Shown here: in pieces, positions 10,648 through 21,778 of the stretch | Numbering within the stretch: the stretch's first letter is position 1 | Layout: every line of letters begins with the position of its first letter | Assembly: GCA_029215795.1 (NCBI GenBank) | Contig: JARDYH010000001.1 | Span: forward strand, 230,295,654-230,359,653 | Direction: 5' to 3' | DNA length: 64,000 bases | DNA from: Anniella stebbinsi | Lineage: Eukaryota > Chordata > Lepidosauria > Squamata > Anniellidae | The notes under the pieces: model-generated | What the model saw: only the letters and a program-made list of their open reading frames with translations | Told to the model about the DNA's origin: nothing | The model's database searches: none | Made by a program: the position numbers and the translations under genes

Positions 10648-11029
10648 ATATAGCTCTCTCACAAAATGGCTGCTACAAGGGTACATTGTCCATTCATAAA
10701 ATGGCTGCCATGGTGATATGCCGGTCACTAAACACTCAGTTCCAAGAAGGCAATTTGGTGAGGCTAAAAGAAAAGTAACGTATCCAAGAACTTAAGTCCT
10801 ATGCAGTGGTAGGGCTCCAAGCTCCAAAACAGAAAACCATTCTTTGAACCAAAATAAAAATGGCATTGGAAGGCAGCATGTTAAGCCTCCCAATTTAAAC
10901 ACACACACATTTTAATTAAAAAAAATCTTATGAAATAAAGGAATCAGGGAACCTGGTGGATGCCCAGAGACGTATCCATGGTTATATTGGTGCCAATATA
11001 CACCACGTTGCACAGCCCAGGGCTAGAGT
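10648..11029. other. No recognised feature
   Basis: Two closely similar ACAAAATGGCTGC / ATAAAATGGCTGC phrases 30 bp apart (10662, 10697); otherwise unassigned. Confidence 0.5.
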
Positions 11030-11125
11030 AGCCAGGTGTCCTATTTTACCAAAGATGGTCCTCTATTTGAAGGTCTGTCAGAGGACAGTCCTTTGTTTAA
11101 GGTACCCTCAACTGGAGGGGCTCTT
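11030..11125. mobile_element. Fragment of a GTCCTCTATTTGAAGG repeat family
   Basis: Contains GTGTCCTATTTTACCAAAGA, GGTCCTCTATTTGAAGG and GAGGACAGTCCTTTGTTTAA. Similar phrases appear reversed at 29150-29195 and flanking 59389-59713, so this is a dispersed element, probably a DNA transposon. Confidence 0.4.
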
Positions 11126-11794
11126 CAATCTAGTTTGGGACCAGCAATTTTCTTCCTTACCCATCTCACCACTGTATAACCCAAGGTCCCATGAGTTCCA
11201 CCACCCCACAGGATTGCAGGTAGAGAATGTGGGGTTATATTAGGGAGAAAAGCCAGTCATCAGACTTAATATAGCTAGACTCTCAGTCTAAGGGCCAAAC
11301 TAGCCACGACATCACTCATACAAAGCTATTTATATATTGCATTATAGAGTGACCTCACAAAGCAGTCAACATGAAATTAGTAAAACAATAAAACCAATAA
11401 AATCATGCAATGAAAACCAAAAACAAAGAAGACAACTCTTTTATCTTGGAGAAGTTGATTCTGTTTCTTCTCCTCTCAGGGCAAGAGGACAGTCTGCATG
11501 CCAGTGGTGCCACCCTCTCCTGGGTCTTGGGAACTGGGGCAGGTCTATGGTGCCAGTAAACTCCCCACATATAATCACCACCCCTGCCGGCTTCCAGAGA
11601 CTGCTTGACCCATCTACAGCCATTCTCTTCTGAGGAAAATTCTTTGAACCCTTGATAATAAATCCAGGAGTCGTAGTATCGTCAACTTCGAAGGGGCCAT
11701 TGAGGGCAACTCTCCGCTGAGTTCAGGAATCCAGTTTCAAGCATCCATGACAAATGACTTGTCTATTCTCTGCCTGAATTAGTGACTTAGTTTC
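11126..11794. other. No recognised gene
   Basis: Overlapping frames on both strands near 11337-11633 have no family signature. Confidence 0.5.
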
Positions 11795-11995
11795 TAGTCC
11801 CCCTACTCATCTTTGTCATCCTTCTCATTCCAATTTATCTGAATCCTTCTTCAAAGGTCATGTCCAAACCTGGGCACAGTATCCATGAAGTCTCACTAGT
11901 GCAGAGTAGAGTGGAACTATCCCTTGGCGTGATTTTGAAAATATAGTTCTATTGATGAGACCTAAAATTGCTTTTGCCCTTGCTTTTGTTGCAGA
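11795..11995 (-). mobile_element. Old CR1-type LINE fragment
   Basis: Carries ACTAGTGCAGAGTAGAGTGG, TCCAAACCTGGGCACAGTAT and a downstream AAATTGCTTTTGCCC, the antisense arrangement typical of CR1 copies in birds and reptiles. Heavily diverged, with no open frame of note, and truncated at both ends. Confidence 0.6.
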
Positions 11996-12409
11996 GCCTT
12001 TGATACTCCTAGATTGTCAGAGCTTCTCCCCTGCTTGTTCTTGATTATCAGCATCTGAGGGCAGTTCAATTTCAGATTGCCTTTCGCCAGGCCCAATACC
12101 TCCCTCCAGTATTAGAAGAGATGGCTCAGACTGCCTGGGCATCCCAGTAGTTGCTACCCTGTGGTGTTTTCTGGAGATGCCCCCCTTCTCCTCTCTGATA
12201 CATTGATCTGCATCAGGAAGACACCATCGATGTGGCCAGTTCAGCCTGCAACAGGGCAGAGAGAGAGAGGTCTTTCCCCCTCACATGCACTGGGCACAAC
12301 ACATGGGAAGCATGAAAAAGACTACGTCACATCAAACTGGAAGCCCTGTGCCTTATTCTAATGTGGCAGGTGATTAACTCCATCCCTGCTGAAAGTCTGA
12401 CCCCATCCC

Positions 12410-12700
12410 AGGAAGTCCCACTTCCGGAGTCTTGCCCCAGAAGTCGGGATCATCAGATGGGGGTCATGGGACTCCTCTAGGAACCCATCATGACCCCAGG
12501 GACCAATAGGATGAGGGTGTAGACCCCTGCTGTACATGTGAGGGGCTGGAAGTGGGTCATTTCCAACTCCATGCCTGGAAGTCCTACCATGAGGGAAGAG
12601 AGCACCAGATGAGGTCATATGACTTCTCTACAAACTCGTCATGCCATCTCTGCCCCTTCAGCCACAATAGCATGATAGGTTCATAGAGGAATCACCTGAT
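12410..12700. repeat. Two imperfect direct copies of a ~150-bp unit
   Basis: ATCAGATGGGGGTCATGGGA followed by CTCCTCTAGGAACCCATCAT (near 12450) recurs as CCAGATGAGGTCATATGACT, CTCTACAAACTCGTCAT (near 12610). A further inverted trace, AGAAGAGTCACATGACCCCC, lies at 13464-13484. Divergence is high; unit limits are approximate. Confidence 0.4.
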
Positions 12701-12949
12701 CTCATCAGATAAACCTTCCATCCAGGGCAGGATTTTTGAAATTGGGACTTCCAGGGATGGCGTTGGAAATGATCCAGTTTCTGCTACCTTGCTTCCCAGT
12801 CCTTGCCCTGTGATTGATGTTCTGTCCTCCTCACCCATTGACCCCTTTCTGACTCTGCTTCTAGACTGTGTAATGTGTGCAACTGCCTGACTGTGTGTTT
12901 GTACCCTGACTGCTACGTCAACCCTTCCTGCCTTAGCCTGAAACCCTGT

Positions 12950-13400
12950 TAGGGATGTCGGAGGAATCCAATTGGGAGGTGGAGCTGGACGAGCTTTTGT
13001 CAGCTCGACCCCACTCCCTGGGCTTTGTTCCACCAGCTAGCCTGACTCAGTGTGCAATGGTTCAGGCCAGCGGGTGGAATTTCCATAAATGATGTTTGCT
13101 GTGAAACCCCTTCCCCATTCGCACAAATGTTGGTTAGAAATTGCACAATTTTTTTAAAAAAACTGTCATAATTTACAGCCAAAATTATGCAGATTTGTGC
13201 AATTTACAGCTGAAATCCACTGAAACCCATATTTGCACAAATTTCAGTGGAAGCCAAAGAAAAGAAAAAAACCCTTAAAAATGTCCCCAGAACTCAGGGA
13301 AACTGGGTGGCCTAGCTTACAAAAGCAAGCTGAGGCAGGAACGTCATGGAAGTCTGGCAAGCCCAGAAAGGGCCAGGTTTCCTGGCGATGAACATCCCTA
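12950..13400. mobile_element. 451-bp non-autonomous hAT element
   Basis: Starts TAGGGATGTC and ends AACATCCCTA, a 9-bp TAGGGATGT terminal repeat. Flanks are AACCCTGT (12942-12949) and ACCCCTGT (13401-13408), an 8-bp duplication with one mismatch. Interior is partly AT-rich with repeated TTTGCACAAAT and AATTTACAGC phrases. No transposase coding. Confidence 0.82.
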
Positions 13401-13828
13401 ACCCCTGTATCTAACTGCTTCCAGTCCCCCACAGTATGGTAGTGGCTAAAAGTACAAGTTCATAGAAGAGTCACATGACCCCCATGAGGTGATGCCTCCA
13501 CCTGGGATTTCTAGGGATGGGGTGGGACTTATGGCAGATGTGAGGCTAAACTACCTGTCTATTTGAATAAGGGGCAGGGCTTAGAGTTTAATGTGAGGTA
13601 GCCTTTTTCAATACTCACTTGACCTTACACTCTGTCTCCCATTGCAGGCTCATGAAATTCCAAGTTCAAGCACCTTTCTTTGTGCCACATGGTGATGGAG
13701 TTGAACGAGGACGATGGAGACGTTCCCACGAACTGGATGAAGGGAGGGGCGCTTGATTGGAATGCTTCCCCTGAAGCTTGAAGAATAGGTTTCCTCACAG
13801 AGTGTCAGGCTCGGGGAAAGCTGTCTTG

Positions 13829-14075
13829 CACACAGTGTCCACTGTCTGTACTGTGCCACTCTGAGTCAGGCAGTATCCACATTGGAGAAGGCTGGAGGCG
13901 AGGCCGGAGGCAGAGTACAGTGCATGGATTTTTCTCCCAAAAGGAGCTGTTGTTCAAGCAAAGGTTTGCTGCACATAGTGTTCACTTTTATTCTGGGTCA
14001 CTCTGAGCAAGGTAGTATCTTCATCGGACGAAGCCGGAGGCAATGCTGAGGGCAGGGCAGGACCTTGGATGGAGA
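13829..14075. repeat. Imperfect tandem duplication, period about 142 bp
   Basis: CACAGTGTCCACT, CCACTCTGAGTCAGGCAGTA and GGCCGGAGGCA (first copy, from 13831) recur in order as CATAGTGTTCACT, TCACTCTGAGCAAGGTAGTA and AGCCGGAGGCA (second copy, from 13974). No coding frame spans both. Confidence 0.6.
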
Positions 14076-14453
14076 GCGCTGCAGATGAAAGGGCCATTCT
14101 GGGGTGTTCAATCTCATTCCATTCTGGCTTTTACACCATCCCTTTAATTATCGCCTTCTAACAGGAGGCATCATTACCAAATAATTGCATCAGGCCCTAA
14201 CCAGATCCAGAACTGCTTAGCTTCAGAAAGACTGCTGCATCATATGGCTTGAGACCATGAACTTCTCTACATGAGTGATTTATTGCATGCTCACTCATGG
14301 AAGTTTGCAGGCCCTTTATATGACACTGTCAAACTCCAGAATGTCTCCAGCACTTTCCCCCTTCATCTCACTTTAAAAAGATTGGAGATAAGCTGTAACA
14401 GTTAATGGCCCCATATCAGCAGCGTGAAATGCCAGCTTTGTGCTATAATTCAG

Positions 14454-14468
14454 TCAGTAGATGGCACT
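14454..14468 (+). promoter_or_regulatory. CTCF-like motif
   Basis: TCAGTAGATGGCACT matches 14 of 15 positions of CCASYAGRKGGCRSY (first base differs). It lies outside any repeat I recognise. Function is an inference from the motif alone. Confidence 0.3.
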
Positions 14469-14956
14469 GTTTCACTGAACATATAGAGCACAGGGGAGGG
14501 AAGTTTTCCATTCCAAATCATGTATTCACTGTTTAAAGGAGCCTATTGTAAACCCGGGAAGACTCTGGAAGAAAAAAGCCAAGTAAGGGTGAGGGATTTT
14601 TACTTAATGTAGAGAAACTCATTATTGGAGTTTTAGCTCAGACAAAAACCTAGAGAATAGCTGCATTTCTGACACCTCCTTTCCTATTGTTTGACATTCC
14701 AGAGCTGCTGTAACAACAGCAATCATTACTACTGTTGCCAATACTACTACCACACATTCGTTGAAGGGTTGTTTTTTGAAATAAAAGCTACACATACTGA
14801 AATAAACAATGCTGCTTGATTGGCAGCAATGCTTTTGCTCTCTTCATGAGAATCTTTTTTTAAAAAAAAAACATATTTTGAATTTATTTCACATGAAATG
14901 ACAATGATCCTGTTCTTTGGCCAACAGAAAGGCTTTGATGAATACCACTACATTAT

Positions 14957-14985
14957 CACCACCACCACCACCACCACCACCACCA
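14957..14985. repeat. (CAC)n microsatellite
   Basis: Uninterrupted ACC triplets. Confidence 0.95.
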
Positions 14986-16052
14986 AACAAGCCTTCCAAA
15001 CTAAGAAACTCATGTATGCCTTAAGCAAAACATGTCCTGCAACTTGAGAAGAATACAAGTTTCTACCATGGGGATTTTTCATTTTTTAAACAAACAAACA
15101 AACCCATATTGTTGAACTAATATTCCCCCCCCCCCCAGCTGTGGGAGCCTGGAATGCTAGAGTACAGGATAGCACTCAGCACAGGTACCCTTATAAATAA
15201 TTAGGCATATAATATTTCCACAGCTGTTCAAATCCAGATGGTTTTGCTTTTTTAGGCTTAAAGTAACTTCCTTCCTTTGCAGGGCGAAGAGCCAAGTCTG
15301 TCAGGATCTATTAACTCATCCTGAAAGGAGTAGACAAGATCGGAGAGGCCCAAATCTGAACTTAGACATTCAGGGACTCTTAAGAGAAGGGAGTGCAATA
15401 AAGTAGGCTGCTAGTGAAATTAAAAATTGCCATTTAATGTGACCAATTGTTTAAAGTGGAAGTTGAGAAGCAACTGAGAACTGATTAAAATGTGACAAAT
15501 TTCCTAACTAGAAACATTTTCCATGCACAAAAACTATATAACATCCTGTAGATTGTCACATGTGACAATCACCCCCTCTCCCCATATTGCTGCATGCCAC
15601 TCCTTTGTATGTCTGGACATCATTTTTAAGTCTGCAGAGGACTGGAATAACTTAGGATTCACACTATCTATCACATTTTTCCCCACAGACATTTTGTGAT
15701 TGTAGAGTTAAAATTTCAGGTTTCTTCTTTGTGGTCTCTGTGCATCACACATGTGGGCTCTGCACCTGCGTGGAGTCTTGATTTGGGAAACTTCTATAGC
15801 CGAGGAGTGTTTTGGTGGGAATCCCTCCCCCACCATTCACTGCACATGTCCAACTGGGTTCCCGTCTTTCCTCTCAGTTCTGTTTCGACCATCAAGGTGG
15901 TTTCTTCTTCGGGAGATTTGCTCTGTATTTTTCAGGCTTGTTTGTCTATTTTGTTTTTCTAGCATTTCTTTTCCTTTACTTATATATTAAAATAGAGAGG
16001 TTTTGTAGTTAGTATTTTTTGTTCTGTTGAAATCTTTGTGGGGTGCATATGG

Positions 16053-16699
16053 CACTCAAGGCTGAATATGAGCCAACAGTGTGATGTGGCTGCAAAAAAT
16101 GCAAATGCTATTTTGGACTGCATTAATAGAAATATAGCTTCCAAATCACGCGAGGTACTGCTTCCCCTCTATTCGGCACTGGTTAGGCCTCAACTTGAGT
16201 ATTGCGTCCAGTTCTGGGCACCACATTTCAAGAAGGATGCAGACAAGCTGGAGTGTGTTCAGAGGAGGGCAACGCAGATGATCAGGGGTCTGGAAACAAA
16301 GCCCTATGAGGAGAGACTGAAAGAACTGGGCATGTTTAGCCTGGAGGAGAGAAGACTGAGGGGAGACATGATAGCACTCTTCAAATATTTGAAAAGCTGT
16401 CACACAGAGGAGGGCCAGGATCTCTTCTCGATCACCCCAGAATGCAGGACACAGAATAATGGGCTCAAGTTACAGGAAGCCAGATACCGGCTGGACATCT
16501 GGAAAAACTTCCTGACTGTTAGAGCAGTACGACAATGAAACCAATTACCTAGGGAGGTTGTGGGCTCTCCCATACTAGAGGCCTTCAAGATGCAGCTGGA
16601 CAGCCATCTGTCAGGTATGCTTTAAAGTGGATTCCTACATTGAGCAGGGGGTTGGACTTGATGGCCTTATAGGCTCCTTCCAACTCCACTATTCTATGA
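16053..16699 (+). mobile_element. CR1 LINE 3' end
   Basis: An open frame to 16538 contains the C-terminal part of the CR1 reverse transcriptase protein: LVRPQLEYCVQFWAPHFKKD, then VQRRATQMIRGLE and YEERLKELGMFSLEERRLRG, all typical of CR1. The phrase RYRLDIWKNFLT follows, then a TGA at 16536-16538 where other CR1 copies continue with a Trp; homology resumes as NQLPREVVGSPILEAFK up to about 16624. The 3' UTR reads GGACTTGATGGCCTTATAGG and ends in ATTCTATGAT-type octamers (16690-16712), the CR1 hallmark. It is 5' truncated, as most CR1 copies are, and inactive. Confidence 0.92.
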
Positions 16700-16968
16700 T
16701 ACTAGGATTCTATGAAGGCCCGTTTAGAAAGCAAACTTCCACCTACAGACAATCATTTTGTTTGCCTCCTGTGTCTGAGTGAAGCACATGTCATGGAAAC
16801 CTGCCCACACTGCATGAATTTCACCAAACAGATGAAATGCAACCAGTCTTCCTGTGGATGGTGAAGTTGCTTCCATCCATAGAAAGCTTCTGATGCAGCA
16901 AGTGTTTCTGCTAGTGGAAAGAGGGAAGAGGTGATCTTTGCTGCTTCCTCCTCCTGCTGCATCTTCTA

Positions 16969-17281
16969 CAGGGGTAGACAACATGGTACCTATGGGCACC
17001 AAAGCATCCCTGGTCACCTGCCTTGGCATGCATCAAGGTGCCCTATGCCTCCTGCCTTTTAAAAAAATACAGTTTCTTACTGGTAGCTGGGATATAGGTT
17101 TCTATTGGTGCTGTTGTTTTGTATGCTGAGGTGCAGGCCCCATGTCTGTCTTGTAATTAGTCTTTTGGGAAGGGTACTTGTCCTTTGCCACACCTTCCAT
17201 GGCAGCCATTTTGTGGTGGCACCCAGGACAGTTTATTGAATTACCAAATGTGTTCGAAGTCCAAAACGTTGCCTACCCCTG
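16969..17281. mobile_element. 313-bp non-autonomous hAT element
   Basis: Terminal repeats CAGGGGTAGACAAC and GTTGCCTACCCCTG match at 13 of 14 positions. Flanks ATCTTCTA (16961-16968) and ATCTACTA (17282-17289) form an 8-bp duplication with one mismatch. Inside are a palindromic GGTACCTATGGGCACC and CATGGCAGCCATTTTGTGGT, the latter shared with the copy at 24479-24826. Confidence 0.85.
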
Positions 17282-17289
17282 ATCTACTA

Positions 17290-19245
17290 TGTCCCTCCAA
17301 ACTGTGTTCTGTCTGAAACAGAATGAAAAGTGGTGCTGGAGGATGCAAAGAGATGGGGGGAATTGACAAAGATCACTCCCCCTATTTCCCACAAGCCACA
17401 GCATCTAGCATGGATCTCTGCTCAGGAAGTGTTCCTTTTGTGAGGCGAAAAACTGGACTGAACCTTTCATCTTTTCCTTCAATCCGCATGGCCCTCAATG
17501 TTGCCAGAAAAATATAATTTCAAGCTCTCAATAGCACTGGCAAAATGTTTACCATACTTATCTATTTTCCACACAATTTGCAAAAGAAGTCAATTTTTCC
17601 CAAAATAACTGAATAGTGTAAAGGCTTTCAAGAGGAGTATAGATAATTGTTGTGATCTGTTTCACAAAGAACAGAAACCTAATTTTCTGAAGCCACTCCT
17701 TAACACATAGGCGTTTTTAAGATTTCCAGTTCTTAACTACCCACAAACACACAGCTATCATATATTGGTAATTAAGGTAGTGTTTCCACACATATTCACA
17801 ATTCTCATATGGTTTAAAACAACCATTTTTTGGTGAGGAAACTATTTTTTTTCTTTCAAAACTTCTTGAATTTCATTTCAGTGAAATACATTAATTACTT
17901 TAGACCACAAAATGTTCTTATATGACCACCAAATGTAAATAAAATCTGTACATGTTGGTTCACAGACACAAACCTACTCATAAACCTAGCCCATGTGTAA
18001 TACCAGCGATACAACATTTTTCAAATTTTAAAAAAAATAATTAAGAGCTATATTTATTGTTGTTTATTCAACTCCACAGACTGGATATTCCTCTCCCATC
18101 CTTTTTTCTTTGAGTGTCATTTTTACATTGTAAGCCTGCAGGCAAGGACTGTCTTGCTTTACTGATTTCATGTAAGCTGCTCTGGAACAAAAATACTTCA
18201 AGTAAATACCAGTTCAAACCTACAGTCCTTGGGAGACCGTCTCAGAGACCAGAAGATTTTTTTTGGACTCCCCTTCCAGAGGCCATAAATTCTCCTATGA
18301 TGGGTGGGGGACCTCGAGTTCCAATCCCTTCCTCCACCCTCTCGCAGGGGCTGCAGAAAGAAGCATGGCAGCTGTTCCCTGAGGTCACAAAAGCAACTTT
18401 GGGGAGGAGAAAATGAGGGTGTTCTGGTGGGTGGGGAGGGGTGGGAGCAGAGAGGCTGAGATTCATAGTATCTTGTGGCCTCTCCAGCCCTGGTCCCACC
18501 CCAAGCAGCATGACCTCTCTAGATGGGCTCAGATGCCTTCTAGAGGAAATAACAACAAGGATGGAGAGATGAAATCTCCTCTGTTGATCCTTCTGTCTTG
18601 CTGTGCATCTGCCGGAAAAGCATTGGATATTCGGAGTGCTCTGACATCAGAGAACTCCTAAAAAGGGCATAGGGTTGTTCCCTTAATACTATTCTCTTTT
18701 GTGGCTGAATTTAACTTAACATACAAGGATCTTCTTAATGTTAGGCATTTATTCTTCTTGTTAATTTTATTTATGTACCACCATTTCTCCCAAGACATCT
18801 CTGCACTCATTCATCACATGATGCTGGTGACAGTTAAGCTAGAGTATATCCATTGAAATCCAGTGATTTCAATACACTTCTCATTTAAGTGGCTTGCAAA
18901 TGCTGCCTTCAGTCTCATCTCTTTTTTGAATCTGAGCAAGTCCGATGAGATCCTACAGATCATTCAAAATTTCACTGCATTATATGAAAGAATTCTAGTT
19001 ATCTTTGAATGGGGATTTGGAGGCATTTTATAGTGTGCTCCCAGAGGGAGCAACAGGGTCTAAAGGTATTTACTGTTGGTTTGATTTATTGTGCACTGAC
19101 TAGATTTGAGACAAAATATACTCTTCTCCTTACTGTATAGTCATGGCCAGCTCACCTATATCCAGGATTTGGTGGGATGCTTTCAGGCCAGTGGCTGTCA
19201 GAAGCTCACAGGTCATGAATAGTGACAAATCTTGTGAGAATCTGC
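17290..19245. other. No recognised gene
   Basis: Mixed sequence. A short ATTTTATTTATGTACCACCA (18765) could be a remnant of an antisense LINE tail. The 100-codon frame at 18114-18416 has an antisense partner of similar length and no family signature. Confidence 0.5.
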
Positions 19246-19246
19246 A

Positions 19247-19274
<28 letters not shown>
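19246..19274. repeat. (AT)n microsatellite
   Basis: Uninterrupted AT dinucleotides. Confidence 0.95.
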
Positions 19275-19278
<4 letters not shown>

Positions 19279-19357
19279 AAAATCCACTGGCTCTTTAAGA
19301 ATAACACCCTTGCTGCACGGCTTAATATGTATTGACTTCTATACTTGTTCTCTAAAC

Positions 19358-19496
19358 CATGAGTGGGGGGATTGTGTGGTCTTTCAGACGTTGTTGTTGG
19401 ACTTCAAATCCCATCACCCTCAGCCAGCATGGACAATGGCCAGGGGTGATGGAAGCTGATGTGCAACATCTGGAAGGCACAAGTTCCCCACCTCTG
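19358..19496. mobile_element. 139-bp palindromic hAT MITE
   Basis: CATGAGTGGGGGG at the left opposes CCCCACCTCTG at the right. Flanks CTCTAAAC (19350-19357) and GTCTAAAC (19497-19504) agree at seven of eight bases, a hAT-size duplication. Between them GTTGTTGGACTTCAAATCCC opposes a GATGGAAGCTGATGTGCAAC arm. This is the most complete member of the family seen also at 8723, 22938 and 40862. Confidence 0.72.
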
Positions 19497-19505
19497 GTCT
19501 AAACA

Positions 19506-19533
19506 GACAAACAAACAAACAAACAAACAAAAC
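19506..19533. repeat. (ACAA)n microsatellite
   Basis: Tetranucleotide run directly after the MITE target duplication. Confidence 0.95.
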
Positions 19534-20163
19534 TAACATTGATCCAATAAGAGTACTTAATTGTTTGAAATTGTTGTGTAGAGCTTTGATAGCATTTTAC
19601 CAGATAATATAATTTGCTTATTAACATTTAGTGATATGCAAATGTTATTATAAAAAATAAATAAAACAGTGCATGGAAAATAGGTACTGGATGCTAAAAA
19701 AAAATCCAAATAATCAAATTTCAGCAGTCTGCTATTCAATGGAAACTTGAAATGAGGCATGCATGCACAAGCTATGGTCCTTTCCCTTGTGGATCTTGTG
19801 CTGGTGTATAGAGGAATTCCATAGGAATTAACAGAGGCTTGTTTCTTCCCTTACTTGTGTGTGTGTATGTGTGTATACACAAGCCGAGCATGTAGCTTGA
19901 GCATCTAGATGGGGAGGATGGGAAATGGGAAGTGTACATAGAAACCACCCATCCACTCCCCAGCACAGGGCTGCAGAATCTGAGGGTGTGGAACAAATCT
20001 GTCCCACCTGCGGTCCCAATCTAGCTTTCCAGGAGGTCACATCCCCTTCCTCTGGCCCCACCCCCTTTCTCTCAACTACAGATCATTTCATGATTTCCCA
20101 GCCTTTGTAACAGCGTTTTCCCCAAGATTGATGTGCCTCTCCTATTTCTTAGTTACTGTCTTT

Positions 20164-20380
20164 GGGCCTGTTCAGACAACAGGTTAAGCCATGGTTAGTC
20201 TGCTAACCCTTTTGCAGCAGATGGCTAGTGAGCATGTTTAAACTGTGGTTATGTAGCCACCACAGTTAGGAATGGTTCACAAGACATGCTAAGTCATCGT
20301 TTACATGACATACTAAGCTATAATGTTTAGCTCAAAGTCCTTAAACATCAAGGCTTAGTGTATTGGCTGAACAGGGTCCC
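20164..20380. mobile_element. MITE of the GGGCCTGTTCAGAC family, full length
   Basis: GGGCCTGTTCAGAC at the left opposes GGCTGAACAGGGTCCC at the right. Interior phrases AAGCCATGGTTAG, CAGATGGCTAGTGAGC, GTTATGTAGCCACCAC and TAATGTTTAGCTCAAA are shared in order with 32478-32663. Terminal type recalls PIF/Harbinger MITEs, but I could not settle the target duplication. Confidence 0.65.
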
Positions 20381-20409
20381 TAAGAGCTTTAAGATAAAAT
20401 AGGCTGGTA

Positions 20410-20756
20410 TTTATTTATTCATTTCATTTCTATACCACCCAATAGCGAAGCTCTCTGGGTGGTTCACAAAAATTAAAATCATAGAGTACAGCTTGAAGTT
20501 TAAAATATGGAAACCTAAATCTCAATAGAAAACCACAATATAAAAGTACAACCAGAATAAAACCAAGCAGCAATGGAAAAAATATTTTACAGATTTCAAA
20601 TACAGATTTAAAACAGTGGAGTTAAAAGACTAGGATGATAAAATACTGGGGGGCGGGGAGGTCTTAATCTGGTGCGGGAAAGAGTACTATGTAGGTGCCA
20701 GGTGAACCTCTCTAGGAAGCTCATCCACAGCCAGGGTGCCACAGCAGAAAAGGTAT
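20410..20756 (-). mobile_element. L2-type LINE 3' end, antisense
   Basis: TATTTATTTATTCATTTCAT, then CTATACCACCCAATAGCGAAGC and TCTCTGGGTGGTT: the complement of the L2 tail at 38090-38150. Past an A-rich 3' UTR, 20660-20756 is antisense to the C-terminal coding part (AGCTCATCCACAGCCAGGGT... region). Diverged and 5' truncated. Confidence 0.75.
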
Positions 20757-21213
20757 TTTGGGCCCCATTCCTTTTGCCACTGGAATGCAGCCCCTGAAAG
20801 CTTCGCCAAAATGGAATTTGACTTGGGGTGAAAGTAGTTCTGCACCTCTGCCCCAGTGGATCACTTTTACAAAGGTGGGGGCCCTGATTTGGATCAGGAG
20901 CACAGCCAGGGCAAAGGTTGAAGCCTCTCTAACCCCCACACTCTTTAGTTACGTTAGAGTAAGCAAGCAAGATAATAAGCCATAGCTTCTTGCTCAGTCC
21001 TCAAAGTAAAATGTCTCTTCCATCTGAGGGGGAAAAGCTAAACAGAACTCTGTAGGGCCCTGTGTGTATCCCTCTTCACAATGACCCTTCTGCATGCAGA
21101 GGGGGACAGATCATGAGGTTCATCAGATGAGCATTTTATTGCACGCTCGCTACTGCCCACTATTTTTTGTGCGTGCTTTAGATGACGCTGTCTGCCTCCT
21201 ACATGCCTCCCAC

Positions 21214-21778
21214 TCCAGTAGGTTCGAACATATAAGACCTACTCTGGCCCGCTTGCATTGGCTGCCTGTATGTTTCCGAGCCCGATTCAAGGTGCTGGTT
21301 TTAACCTATAAAGCCTTACACGGCTTGGGACCACAATACCTGATGGAACGCCTTTCCCGACATGAACCTACCCGAACACTACGTTCAACATCTAAGGCCC
21401 TCCTCCGAGCGCCTCCTCCAAGGGAAGCTCGGAGGTCGGCAACAAGAGAGAGGGCCTTCTCTGTGGTGGCCCCCCAATTGTGGAACGATCTCCCCGATGA
21501 GGCCCGCCTGGCGCCAACATTGTTATCTTTTCGGCGCCAGGTCAAGACTTTCCTCTTCTCTCAGGCATTTGGCAATATCTGAGGAGCCTGGGTTTGTTTT
21601 GTTTTTTTGTAGCTTTTTGAAGTGTTGTAGTGGTTTTAATTGTACAGATTGCGTGTATGTTGTATGTTTTTGCTGTTTTAATTGTTGTATATTGTTTTTA
21701 ATTGTTTTTAATCCTATGTAAACCACCCAGAGAGCTTCGGCTATGGGGTGGTATACAAATGTAATAAATAAATAATAA
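21214..21778 (+). mobile_element. L2-type LINE 3' end, young copy
   Basis: Nearly identical to 37599-38150, so both come from a recently active subfamily. The frame keeps HIRPTLARLHWLPVCFRARF, FKVLVLTYKALHGLGPQYL and, at its end, WNDLPDEARLAPTLLSFRRQ, closing with a stop after QAFGNI at 21580-21582. That is the C-terminus of the L2 polyprotein downstream of reverse transcriptase. The 3' UTR ends GGGGTGGTATACAAATGTAA and a TAAA-type tail. It starts abruptly at CCAGTAGGTTCGAAC, a typical 5' truncation. Confidence 0.92.

Larger units (their letters stand above)
14090..16052. other. No recognised gene
   Basis: Contains simple repeats and one CTCF-like motif, listed separately. Three overlapping frames of 66 to 88 codons near 15700-16010 are hydrophobic but lack start context or family signature. 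Confidence 0.5.

Noticed and set aside
14957..19533. Regular repeats considered as a CRISPR-like array.
   Set aside because: They are plain microsatellites without spacers, and the sequence is that of an animal genome.
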